The notes beneath the pieces are model-generated. The model saw only the letters and a list, made by a program, of their open reading frames with translations, ran no database searches and was not told the origin of the DNA. A stretch of 50,655 nt of DNA from Lachnospiraceae bacterium (GTDB lineage: Bacteria; Bacillota; Clostridia; Lachnospirales; Lachnospiraceae). The stretch is taken from NCBI GenBank assembly GCA_011959105.1, contig BLLU01000030.1:1-50655 (forward strand), written 5' to 3'. Below, one piece after another: positions 1-7,636 of this stretch. Positions within the stretch are counted from its first letter, which is position 1. Each line of letters begins with the position of its first letter. Made by a program: the position numbers and the translations under genes.

Positions 1-435
1 CAGTTCCTTCTGCGCCTCCTGCAGCCCTATTATCCTTGCATTCTTCGGAGTTTTTAGCCGACAGGGAAAATCTGAATAATTAAATTTGTTGATTTCATAT
101 ATTTGTTCGGATAAAGATGGGTTAATTTTTAAAATTTCCGCTCTCTTTCCATGTCCCTTGTCAAATACAATTACCGCTGCCTCAGAAGATATTTTTCGTA
201 ATAAGACCACCGGATCATTAATCAAAATACCGCAATACTGCTTCCCTTGAACAGAACGATCACCGTCCACCAACGAAATAAGTACATTTTCCTTTTTCTT
301 TAAGTATGCAATCACCACTTTTGCCTGGGCACTAAAACCGTAAATGACTATATGCCTTTTAAATAGAGACTGCTTTTCATTAAGATTTTCCAAGGCTGCG
401 TATATGTATTGTGAAACATTGTCTATTTGTAACAT
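1..435 (-). CDS. LicD-family protein with N-terminal Rossmann-like domain, C-terminus cut off by the window edge
   Basis: An open frame of 145 codons runs off the left edge. The ATG at 435 is preceded by AAAGG 8 nt upstream. After about 25 N-terminal residues the protein has a beta strand and turn (IVIYGFSAQAK, about residues 28-38), then an acidic turn (LVDGD), which resembles a dinucleotide- or nucleotide-binding fold. The last visible residues (RIIGLQEAQKEL) match the helix that opens LicD domains, where neighbours show MQLIQLELLEE and AAQLEVLEA. I therefore infer a LicD phosphotransferase with an extra N-terminal domain; the catalytic motif itself lies outside the window. It follows the next LicD gene by only 25 bp, so the two are probably co-transcribed. 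A stand-alone nucleotide-binding protein remains possible. Confidence 0.6.
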   Translation of the reverse strand, partial: MLQIDNVSQYIYAALENLNEKQSLFKRHIVIYGFSAQAKVVIAYLKKKENVLISLVDGDRSVQGKQYCGILINDPVVLLRKISSEAAVIVFDKGHGKRAEILKINPSLSEQIYEINKFNYSDFPCRLKTPKNARIIGLQEAQKEL

Positions 436-460
436 TGTAAATACCTTTCGGGCAGTTCTG

Positions 461-1303
461 TCAGAATTTGAAATCAGATGCAGGTATATGGGTGATCCGT
501 TCTTCAACAGGCGGCAATGTCATATAGTTTGGGCCGAATAATGTTAGTAATAATTCTTTTTCTTTCTCAGGGACATTTATCTCTTTACCTTCAAAAACCA
601 TACGCTTTGTATTTAGATAGTACTCTCTTTTAAACCCCCGGTATCCCTTAACCCAGCAATCCGGAAAGGAAAGACATGTAACATAATCCGCTTTTCTTTC
701 ACTGTACCTTCCTGCAAGGAAATTCAACATGCCAAAAGCCTTATCCACAGGTATCCTGTTCAGCAGGCTAAACCATAGCCTCATGACAGCGCTCTTGCAG
801 CTTACCTTGCCCACCTCAGACCACATGATTTTTCTGCACCAGATTCTAATCAAATTAAAAATTTTTCGCTCTACGAAGTTCTTCGGAATTCCGTCCATGG
901 GAAATATCTCCACATACACTCCTCTGCGCATTTTCATGTGTTCCTGTCCATATCGCACAAAGGATGTCCCGTTTTTTAATACTTTCGCATATCCCCAACG
1001 GTACTCCGGATCTGTATCATGGGTCTGAAAAAAATATTTCGCATTATCCAATTCTTTCTCACAGGCCCGGCAAAACTTAATATACTCACTTCGCACCATT
1101 GCTATATCCACGTCATCATCCCATGGTATAAATCCTTTGTGTCTCACAGTTCCCAGAAGAGTGCCGCCTTCGACAGAATATGAAATTCCGTATTTCGTAC
1201 ATATTCGATCGACTTCCTCCAGCAGTTCAAGTTGAATAAGTTGCATTTTCCGCAATTCGTCCGAATTCATATACTTTATGGCATATTTTACTTTTTTTTG
1301 CAT
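461..1303 (-). CDS. LicD-family phosphotransferase
   Basis: This 280-residue protein carries the LicD signature: GGTLLG (residues 46-51), RHKGF (54-58) and PWDDDVDI (60-67). The aspartates are the metal and catalytic residues of this nucleotidyltransferase-fold family. LicD proteins transfer a phospho-group, classically phosphocholine from CDP-choline, onto cell-surface polysaccharide. The substrate here is unknown. The ATG start is preceded by GGGGAG at good spacing; an alternative ATG at residue 12 has no better site. It has its own promoter in the divergent gap and is followed after 25 bp by another apparent LicD gene. No signal peptide or membrane segment is evident, so it should act at the cytoplasmic side. 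Confidence 0.88.
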   Translation of the reverse strand: MQKKVKYAIKYMNSDELRKMQLIQLELLEEVDRICTKYGISYSVEGGTLLGTVRHKGFIPWDDDVDIAMVRSEYIKFCRACEKELDNAKYFFQTHDTDPEYRWGYAKVLKNGTSFVRYGQEHMKMRRGVYVEIFPMDGIPKNFVERKIFNLIRIWCRKIMWSEVGKVSCKSAVMRLWFSLLNRIPVDKAFGMLNFLAGRYSERKADYVTCLSFPDCWVKGYRGFKREYYLNTKRMVFEGKEINVPEKEKELLLTLFGPNYMTLPPVEERITHIPASDFKF

Positions 1304-1323
1304 TTATTCTCCCCTTATTCTTA

Positions 1324-1352
1324 ATAATACTTCATAATAGATAAAATTACAA
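1324..1352 (-). promoter_or_regulatory. Predicted sigma-A promoter for the minus-strand licD pair
   Basis: On the minus strand TTGTAA (1352-1347) and TATTAT (1329-1324) are separated by exactly 17 bp. The start codon at 1303 lies about 20 nt downstream. Confidence 0.65.
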
Positions 1353-1467
1353 CCACTTTTTAGATGTAATATTTATCCGTTTTGAGTTTCAATTCCTGCA
1401 AAATCTTCAGAGTTAATGTCAGCAGAATTCTTATCGATAATGATACGCAAAATAAGGATATACTTCC

Positions 1468-1496
1468 TTGTAAATTTCCTTAAAATAGGATATGAT
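1468..1496 (+). promoter_or_regulatory. Predicted sigma-A promoter for the plus-strand licD gene
   Basis: TTGTAA (1468-1473) and TATGAT (1491-1496) have a 17-bp spacer. It sits upstream of the RBS AAAGGAG at 1514-1520 and so excludes the longer reading-frame start at 1416. Confidence 0.65.
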
Positions 1497-1529
1497 AGAT
1501 ACATATATCAGACAAAGGAGCCTGTACCT

Positions 1530-2459
1530 ATGCTGCAATTTCCCAAGAATTATTTTCAAGACGAAACCGTTGACGGCTTTCACATCGAAGCCATGATGAA
1601 ATGTGCCTGGGCCGCACAGTTAGAAGTGTTGGAAGCATTGCGCGAGTTATGCGAAGAGTACCAGATCACTTATTTTGCCGATTGGGGTACCTTGCTGGGG
1701 GCCGTCCGGCATCAGGGATTTATCCCCTGGGATGATGATGTTGACATCTGTATGTTGCGCCCGGATTATGAGCGCTTCCTTTCCATTGCCAACCGAGAAC
1801 TGCCAGAAACTTTCCATGTACATAGCGAATATTCCAGCGATCTATACGAAATGCCCTTCGCCCGCATGGTAAATGCCACCACCATCAGCTATTCTGCCGA
1901 ACGCTTACAGCGATTCCATGGTTGTCCCTATGTAGTGGGGCTTGACATCTTTCCCCTGGATGTACTTCCCGAAGACAAAGAAGCCGAAGAACTGCAGTGC
2001 AAACTGTTCACCACGCTGTTAGCCAATGTCAAGAAAGCGCGGAACCATCTTGACGAAGTAACAGCGCGGCTGCCTGAGTTGGAAAAAATGTGTGGACTGC
2101 ATTTTGATCGGAGCAAAGACATCAAAAATCAGCTGCTTCGAGCCGTCACTACAGTCAGTTGCCTTTACAACAACACGACCGCCCCCTTTATGACCCATTT
2201 GACTTACCATGTGGGGCGCCGACGCTATCTGCGCAGAGAATGGTACCGCAAAACTGTATGGTTACCCTTTGAGGGGATTAAAATCCCCGCTCCCGTAGAC
2301 TACAGAGAGGCGTTGACAGCCCTGTTTGACGCCAACTATATGATTCCCAACTGCCAACCCGGACATGAATACCCGTTTTACCAGAAGCAGTACAACATGC
2401 TGGTCGAAGCACTGGTGGCTGGCAGAATGGCCGATTCCGTCACGCCCGACCTCTTCTAA
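1530..2459 (+). CDS. LicD-family phosphotransferase (paralogue of the gene at 7637)
   Basis: The start is placed at ATG 1530: AAAGGAG ends 9 nt upstream, a promoter lies at 1468-1496, and the paralogue at 7637 begins with the same MLQF. The frame stays open back to 1416, but that part would precede the transcription start. The 309-residue product has GTLLG (53-57), RHQGF (60-64) and PWDDDVDI (66-73), the LicD nucleotidyltransferase core. A conserved FHGCPYVVG/DIFPLD block follows and is shared with the 7637 gene. It probably moves a CMP- or CDP-activated phospho-group to a glycan; the substrate is not evident. The stop codon overlaps the stop of the convergent pepM gene by 4 nt, so there is no room for a terminator between them. 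Confidence 0.88.
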   Translation: MLQFPKNYFQDETVDGFHIEAMMKCAWAAQLEVLEALRELCEEYQITYFADWGTLLGAVRHQGFIPWDDDVDICMLRPDYERFLSIANRELPETFHVHSEYSSDLYEMPFARMVNATTISYSAERLQRFHGCPYVVGLDIFPLDVLPEDKEAEELQCKLFTTLLANVKKARNHLDEVTARLPELEKMCGLHFDRSKDIKNQLLRAVTTVSCLYNNTTAPFMTHLTYHVGRRRYLRREWYRKTVWLPFEGIKIPAPVDYREALTALFDANYMIPNCQPGHEYPFYQKQYNMLVEALVAGRMADSVTPDLF

Positions 2460-3751
2460 ATATCGTCGATCAGTCGGATAATATCCTTGAAAGGCATCAG
2501 TCGTTCATCCACTTCCAATGCCCTGTGGTTCTTCAAGATGTCCACAGCCACCCCCTGCATGGCCGGGAATGCGCTTCTGGTCAGCTGGTTGGCATAGATG
2601 ACGATATTAACACCCGCCTCTGCCAATTCCTCCTCGGTAATGCTGTTAAAGGAGGTGGGGACCACCACAATGGGAGTATCTCTGTCCTGCCGACGAAACC
2701 GGCAGCAGAAATCCAATATTTCCGAGGGTTCTTTTTTGCGGGAATGGATCATGATCCCGTCCGCTCCTGCCTCTACATAAGCAAAAGCCCTGGCCAGCGC
2801 GTCTTCCATGCCCCTCTCCAGGATCAGGCTCTCGATCCTGGCTATGATCATGAAATCATCTGTCCGCAACACGCTTTTCCCCGCACGGATCTTGGCGGAA
2901 AAGTTCTCTATGGTATCCTGTGTCTGTTCTACCTCCGTGCCAAATAAGGAATTCTTCTTAAGTCCTGTCTTGTCCTCTATGATAACCGCAGACACTCCCA
3001 TACGTTCCAGAGTCCGCACATTATACACAAAGTGCTCTATTAAGCCGCCCGTGTCCCCGTCCAGAATTATGGGCTTTGTAGTCACATCCAGCACATCGTC
3101 TATAGTGCGGATGCGGGACGACATGTCCACCAGTTCAATGTCCGGCTTTCCCTTTGCCGTAGAGTCACACAGGCTGGATATCCACATGGCATCAAACTGA
3201 TCCAGCCCATCTTCCGTAGTCACCACCGTCTTTTCTGCGATCAGGCCGGTAAGGCCGGAATGCACCTCCAAAGCCTTCACAATGGGCCGCATCCCTAATA
3301 CCTGCCTAAGCCGCTTACGCCGGAACTCCGGCATGGCCAGTTTCTCCAGCATATTGGCATCAATCTTCTTGACGGTCTCATTATAAGTGTAAGGAACCTC
3401 AACTAATTTCCCGCCATATTTCGCCAGGTTCTGAAGAACATTCTCCCGAATAATGTTCTCTTTGGAATGTTTCCAGTTGTCGCCATGAACTACATAGTCA
3501 GGCTGCAATTCCTTCAGTACCATGTCATACATAATATCCTCCTGGACCAGAATCTCCTTTACCAGTCCTGTTTCCAGCAAGATTTCTTTTCTTCTCTCCT
3601 GAGAGACTGTGGGGAAACGGTTAAAGCGCACCATGGCCCGGTCAGACATAACCCCCGCATATACCTCTCCGTACCGGGCGGCTGTCTTTAATATATTCAA
3701 ATGCCCCTCATGGATTACATCCGTGCAAAAACATGCGTATACCTTCTTCAT
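2456..3751 (-). CDS. pepM: Cytidylyltransferase-phosphoenolpyruvate mutase fusion (PepM)
   Basis: The 431-residue protein has two domains. Residues 1 to about 135 form an HxGH-type nucleotidyltransferase: HEGH at 14-17 and HGDNW at 89-93, as in CTP:glycerol-3-phosphate-type cytidylyltransferases. Residues about 150-431 form PEP mutase of the isocitrate-lyase superfamily, with DGDTGG at 231-236 and the gating-loop signature EDKTGLKKNS at 259-268 that separates true mutases from lyases. PEP mutase converts phosphoenolpyruvate to phosphonopyruvate, the first step of nearly all known C-P biosynthesis. The equilibrium favours PEP, so a following reaction must pull it. The gene is last in the operon that begins at 7445. 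The fused cytidylyltransferase suggests the final phosphonate is CMP-activated for transfer by the neighbouring LicD proteins; this is inference. Confidence 0.92.
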   Translation of the reverse strand: MKKVYACFCTDVIHEGHLNILKTAARYGEVYAGVMSDRAMVRFNRFPTVSQERRKEILLETGLVKEILVQEDIMYDMVLKELQPDYVVHGDNWKHSKENIIRENVLQNLAKYGGKLVEVPYTYNETVKKIDANMLEKLAMPEFRRKRLRQVLGMRPIVKALEVHSGLTGLIAEKTVVTTEDGLDQFDAMWISSLCDSTAKGKPDIELVDMSSRIRTIDDVLDVTTKPIILDGDTGGLIEHFVYNVRTLERMGVSAVIIEDKTGLKKNSLFGTEVEQTQDTIENFSAKIRAGKSVLRTDDFMIIARIESLILERGMEDALARAFAYVEAGADGIMIHSRKKEPSEILDFCCRFRRQDRDTPIVVVPTSFNSITEEELAEAGVNIVIYANQLTRSAFPAMQGVAVDILKNHRALEVDERLMPFKDIIRLIDDI

Positions 3752-3810
3752 GCGTATCTGTCCCTTCCTTACTAAGATTAGATTACAGCGCCAACACCTT
3801 TTCCGGCATG

Positions 3811-4989
3811 TCAGCTGCTGTATTTCCTGATGATTTCCCTGATAATAAAGTCAGCCGTATCCTCTATCTCCACAAAGGGGACCTTTTTGGGAAGCATAAC
3901 TCCAAAAGCGCACTGCGCCTTTTGAAGCAGTTCGTCGGTATAAATCAGGCTACCTTCCCACACATCCTCGATGCCGTCCAGATAGATGGACTCCCGGTTC
4001 TTACGGCGCATCTCTTCCATGCTGAAGCAGGTATCGTCTATATAAGTTCCAACAACTTCCCTGCTGCCATCAATCATCACAGGATATCCGCCGATCTCGC
4101 CAAACACCCCGGGGCAGTGCAGCTTTGACCGTTTCCCCTGGCGGACGGCGCCCAGCACAGCCTGAATGATCTCATAGTTGCTGGAGGCGTTCATCATATT
4201 GCGCTTGGCATCCACAGGCATGGCGATCTTACAGGCCGCAAATATCCGTGCCATGTCCGGCATCAGCTTCTCCCCCTGATAACGGATATCAATGAGCTGT
4301 TCCACGCCCTCCGTCTGCCCCTCTTTGCTGATCACCACATCATGGAAATGACTCACCGCATAAGTCACATCCATATTCCAGTAATCCTTAATGCCCATAT
4401 CCTCTGCCACGGCAAACTTGATTCTGGGGATCAGATGATTGATATTGCCGCTCCCAAAATCGGGATATGCCTTCCCGGCAGACTTCAGCCAGGGAATCAC
4501 GGCATCCGAATAGGATGTGTTGATAACAATGGCTTCGCTGCCCGCCTCCACGTATGCTTCCATAATGTTTTTGATATACTTCACAGCCAGCGGAGCCCAG
4601 ATCCCGTAAGCGCGGACAGTCCCCCAGGAGATGCTGCCATATTTCAGTCCCGGATAGGCCCGGCTGGAATTGACAATGAGATCCGGCTTCCATGCCCGGA
4701 TGCAGTCTCGGATACTGGAAATATCATTCAGGTCCACCCCTGCCATTACTTCCACTTCGGATCGGTTCTGCCCCCGAATCAGGGAGGCCACCCTGACAAT
4801 GTTCACATCCGAGACCATCTTTTCCCGATTCCGGCCCGCCACACAGATTTCCAGGCCCTCATCCCCGGAGGACATAAGATAGTCCAGCAGATAATTTCCC
4901 ACACTCCCCAGCCCCAGAATCATGACTCTGGCTTTCCTTTCCCCCAATTCTTTTTTAAGGCCGTTTAATTTCTCATTCAATGTTTTCAT
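3811..4989 (-). CDS. Rossmann-fold oxidoreductase, saccharopine dehydrogenase-like, unknown substrate
   Basis: This 392-residue protein has a dinucleotide-binding glycine motif GLGSVG (residues 26-31), then a sugar or amino-acid dehydrogenase-like layout (CVAGRN after the second strand, a substrate domain from about residue 120). I do not recognise a specific family beyond a saccharopine dehydrogenase-like NAD(P) enzyme. It starts inside the end of the nucleotidyltransferase gene (17-nt overlap) and is followed by pepM after 59 bp, so it is made with the PEP mutase. With no decarboxylase in view, it is a candidate for the reaction that draws off phosphonopyruvate or a derived aldehyde, but the sequence does not show this. 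No signal peptide; cytoplasmic. Confidence 0.6.
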   Translation of the reverse strand: MKTLNEKLNGLKKELGERKARVMILGLGSVGNYLLDYLMSSGDEGLEICVAGRNREKMVSDVNIVRVASLIRGQNRSEVEVMAGVDLNDISSIRDCIRAWKPDLIVNSSRAYPGLKYGSISWGTVRAYGIWAPLAVKYIKNIMEAYVEAGSEAIVINTSYSDAVIPWLKSAGKAYPDFGSGNINHLIPRIKFAVAEDMGIKDYWNMDVTYAVSHFHDVVISKEGQTEGVEQLIDIRYQGEKLMPDMARIFAACKIAMPVDAKRNMMNASSNYEIIQAVLGAVRQGKRSKLHCPGVFGEIGGYPVMIDGSREVVGTYIDDTCFSMEEMRRKNRESIYLDGIEDVWEGSLIYTDELLQKAQCAFGVMLPKKVPFVEIEDTADFIIREIIRKYSS

Positions 4990-5731
4990 AATCGCCTATC
5001 TCCGTTATCCCTGCGTTATAATCCTGCACCGTGTTGCAGTTCACCCATTTTTCAAAGGAAATAATCTCATAATGCCTGCTGCGGCTGAAATATTCCTGGA
5101 TCAAATTCAGATTGGTTCCTGTCTGTCCCTGCTCGCCCAAAGCATCCATTGACTTCCGCATAAGACCCGGATCCGCAAATTTCCAGATTTGCCCTGAATT
5201 ATAAATGCTCAGGAAAGGCTCCCTAATCTCCAGACAGTTATGGCTGGTATCATATATATAATGTATCCCATTCTCCCGGTCAAAATAGAGCGCCACCGCT
5301 TTGTGTGCCTGTATGGGCTCCCGGTTCACCGTCACCACATCCCCGGGAAACTGGCATATCTGTATAAAACTTCCCCGGTCCACCAGCAGATCCCCCTCCG
5401 CGAAAACAATCTCCGTATAGTCCCACCTGGATGCCTCACGCAGCCCCAGATACAGACTGTAACCGGAACCCGTCTCCTGATATCGGTCATTTCTCACCAG
5501 ACTCACCCGGTCCCTGATATCCTTTAAATCCCGCTCCACTGCCCCGGCTAATTCCTCATACCGATAACCGCCCACAAGAATATAGCGGTCGAAATCCCAC
5601 ATATGAGTAAGACGGTACAGCAGAGTCCGGGTACTTTCTCCCTCATGGTACAGACATTTCAGACAGGGGTACCCCACAGACTGGCTGAAACGGCTGGAAA
5701 GTCCCGCCACCGTCACAAGCAATATTCTCAT
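4973..5731 (-). CDS. LicC-like nucleotidyltransferase (probable CTP-dependent activating enzyme)
   Basis: The start is ATG 5731, which overlaps the upstream stop as ATGA; a longer frame to 5755 would begin inside the preceding gene without its own RBS. The 252-residue product opens with VAGLSSRF (residues 8-15) and a lysine at 25 (CLKCLY), the nucleotide-binding loop of GlmU/LicC-type nucleotidyltransferases. Further on, FAEGDLLVD fits the metal-binding aspartate motif. Such enzymes join CTP or another NTP to phosphocholine, aminoethylphosphonate or sugar phosphates. Together with pepM and LicD genes, a CTP:phosphonate or CTP:phospho-alcohol cytidylyltransferase is the best guess. The P-loop lysine is embedded in an unusual cysteine-rich PCLKCLY. 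The end overlaps the next gene by 17 nt. Confidence 0.72.
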   Translation of the reverse strand: MRILLVTVAGLSSRFSQSVGYPCLKCLYHEGESTRTLLYRLTHMWDFDRYILVGGYRYEELAGAVERDLKDIRDRVSLVRNDRYQETGSGYSLYLGLREASRWDYTEIVFAEGDLLVDRGSFIQICQFPGDVVTVNREPIQAHKAVALYFDRENGIHYIYDTSHNCLEIREPFLSIYNSGQIWKFADPGLMRKSMDALGEQGQTGTNLNLIQEYFSRSRHYEIISFEKWVNCNTVQDYNAGITEIGDYENIE

Positions 5732-6726
5732 ACCCGCTCCATCTCCTCCACGCACATCCCAATGCCCTGCTCCAATGTGATCTGCGGCCGCCAGCCGGTC
5801 CTGTTCCTGATCTTGTCCGTGTTTAGCAGCCGTCTCTCAGGATCGGACTCCCGATACCCGTTAAAAATGATCTCCGGTTCCCCCATTCCCAACTTCCGCG
5901 CACACAGACGCACCAGGTCGATGATGGAAATCTCCTCGTCCGTGGCCACATTGTATACACTGCCGTCCAGAGCCTGGGGCGTATTGGCCAACTCTATGAC
6001 CGCTTCGCAGCTGTCCTCATTATGCAGGAAGGTCCTGTAGTTCTTTCGGGAGTTCTCCAACAGTTCCACCTTCCCCCCGTTCTTCAGCTGGTTCAGAATA
6101 TGGGGAATGATATGCTTGGGATACAGTTCATTCTTACTGTACACATTGGCAAAGCGAATGGAGCATCCCTTGATTTTCCCCTCCATCACCGCATCCTTCA
6201 TAAAGAATTCCGTGAGCAGTTTTCCTGTGGCATAGCTGGTCCTCTGGGAATGCTCCGCATTGGCCATGGTGATGAAATCCGACTCCCTCACCCCCTGTTC
6301 CCCCCAGGATTCCATGGAATAAACCTCAGAAGTGGAACAGTTGATATAGACATCCGCCGATACAGCGACGGCCTGTTCCAGAAAAGCCTTCATCCCCAAC
6401 ACATTGGTTTCAAAGGTACGCTCCACATGATAAAAATGCTCTGTATGAACCACTGCCGCACAGTTGATATAGATACACAAATCAAACCCGGGCTTTTCCC
6501 GCAATACCTCTTCCTGCAGTTCCTGCATCTGCAGCCTGTCATTCAAGTCATACGCATAAAAAGTAAATGCTTCCCTGTCCAGAATATCCTCCACCGTATG
6601 TATCGAAGAAGCAAAAAAATTGTCAAACCCGATCACCCTGTTGGCAGTGCCGTCCGCCGTCAGCTTCCTTGCCAGTTCATTTCCAGTCATACCTGTCACA
6701 CCACTTATTACATATAAGTTTTTCAT
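5728..6726 (-). CDS. NAD-dependent epimerase/dehydratase (extended SDR)
   Basis: A 332-residue extended short-chain dehydrogenase/reductase. The NAD-binding motif is GVTGMTG (residues 9-15), the catalytic pair is Y165-x3-K169 (YATGK) and the active-site Ser/Thr is in NCSTSEVYS near 131. These are the features of nucleotide-sugar epimerases and dehydratases such as GalE and RmlB. The C-terminal half (NKIRN-type NTDKIRNRTGWRPQ, about 308-321) matches the UDP- or dTDP-sugar family. It presumably makes or modifies the sugar carrying the LicD-transferred group; the exact sugar cannot be read from sequence. It overlaps both neighbours by 4 nt (ATGA), so translation is coupled to the phosphoesterase upstream and the nucleotidyltransferase downstream. 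Confidence 0.82.
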   Translation of the reverse strand: MKNLYVISGVTGMTGNELARKLTADGTANRVIGFDNFFASSIHTVEDILDREAFTFYAYDLNDRLQMQELQEEVLREKPGFDLCIYINCAAVVHTEHFYHVERTFETNVLGMKAFLEQAVAVSADVYINCSTSEVYSMESWGEQGVRESDFITMANAEHSQRTSYATGKLLTEFFMKDAVMEGKIKGCSIRFANVYSKNELYPKHIIPHILNQLKNGGKVELLENSRKNYRTFLHNEDSCEAVIELANTPQALDGSVYNVATDEEISIIDLVRLCARKLGMGEPEIIFNGYRESDPERRLLNTDKIRNRTGWRPQITLEQGIGMCVEEMERV

Positions 6727-7445
6727 ACGCCATACTCCAATCTCTCACTGTAAAAAGAATCCACTTGTCCGTCAAAAGCCTGCTGTTCTTTTGCAATATC
6801 ATAAACCGCTTTCAAAAAGACGACTTCTTCCCTTTCCGTGTCCAGAACCGCCGCCTGCGCCATGGGATTTAAATTTCTCGGCTGGCCCACCGATCCCGGA
6901 TTAACAAAAATCGTCTTCTTCTGATTCCTCCGCCGGGAGTCTTCCGCCGGAAAGAATCTCTCAAAATAATGAGGCCGATGGGAATGGCCCGAAAACACAT
7001 AGTCATAAGAACTGTATATGTCTAATTTCTGTTCCGGAAAAATGCTCTTCCATAAGCAGTCCTCCAGGCTGCCATGAACTGCCAGACAATATTTTCCGTC
7101 ACATCGGAATTCCTTCCTGCCGTTTTTTTCCATGCCCCCTATATATTGCCAGGCATTTTCGTCCAGCCTCTCCCGTGTATGCCTGGCGCTCTCCCGCCCC
7201 CGTTGGGAGGAAAACCTGACATAGTCCTCCTGTAGGATCGCCTGCTCATGATTTCCCTGAAGGTTGCAGAGTATGGGACATTGCAGCTTTTGCAGGCGCT
7301 CTATTACTTCGTTGGAATGCATCCCATAGTCTATCAGATCCCCCAGCAGAACACAGCCCTGGACATTATGCCTGTCGGCTTCCGCCAATATTTGCTCCAG
7401 CGCCTCCAGGTTGCCATGGATATCCGCCATAATTAATATTTTCAT
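6723..7445 (-). CDS. Calcineurin-like metallophosphoesterase
   Basis: A 240-residue member of the YfcE/MJ0936-type metallophosphoesterases. The metal ligands are all present: D8 and H10 (ADIHGN), D36 (GDLIDYG), N65-H66 (GNHEQ) and the C-terminal GHSHRPHY. These enzymes hydrolyse phosphodiesters or phosphomonoesters in the cytoplasm. Being first in the operon with nucleotidyltransferases and pepM, it may remove a phosphate from an intermediate, comparable to phosphatases in phospho-modification pathways, but this is inference. A GGAG site precedes the ATG at 7445, and a promoter lies in the divergent gap. The stop overlaps the next start (ATGA). Confidence 0.82.
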   Translation of the reverse strand: MKILIMADIHGNLEALEQILAEADRHNVQGCVLLGDLIDYGMHSNEVIERLQKLQCPILCNLQGNHEQAILQEDYVRFSSQRGRESARHTRERLDENAWQYIGGMEKNGRKEFRCDGKYCLAVHGSLEDCLWKSIFPEQKLDIYSSYDYVFSGHSHRPHYFERFFPAEDSRRRNQKKTIFVNPGSVGQPRNLNPMAQAAVLDTEREEVVFLKAVYDIAKEQQAFDGQVDSFYSERLEYGV

Positions 7446-7474
7446 AAATAGATAACTCCTGAATTGTTTTTCCC

Positions 7475-7503
7475 ATTATAACATAAATCCAATTAAATGA
7501 TAA
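7475..7503 (-). promoter_or_regulatory. Extended -10 promoter of the pepM operon
   Basis: On the minus strand TTATCA (7503-7498) and TGT-TATAAT (7483-7475) are 17 bp apart, with an extended -10. The start codon at 7445 lies about 29 nt downstream. Confidence 0.65.
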
Positions 7504-7583
7504 CTGTAATTTCTGCAAAATCCCTGATTTCCATACTTATCCTGTCTAATTCAGTTAAAACGCTTTCCTTTGGGCGGTAATAA

Positions 7584-7592
7584 TGTTATAAT
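7584..7592 (+). promoter_or_regulatory. Extended -10 promoter of the plus-strand licD gene at 7637
   Basis: TGT-TATAAT on the plus strand has a perfect -10 hexamer and the upstream TG. The -35 region (around 7564-7569) is weak. The same TGTTATAAT is used by the divergent pepM operon. Confidence 0.55.
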
Positions 7593-7636
7593 CCATATGT
7601 ACATTTAAAAGCTATACAGCGTGAAGGAGAAAACAT

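Noticed and set aside
1416..1529. Longer N-terminus for the plus-strand licD gene
   Set aside because: The promoter at 1468-1496 and RBS at 1514-1520 lie inside it, and the paralogue starts at the equivalent of 1530.
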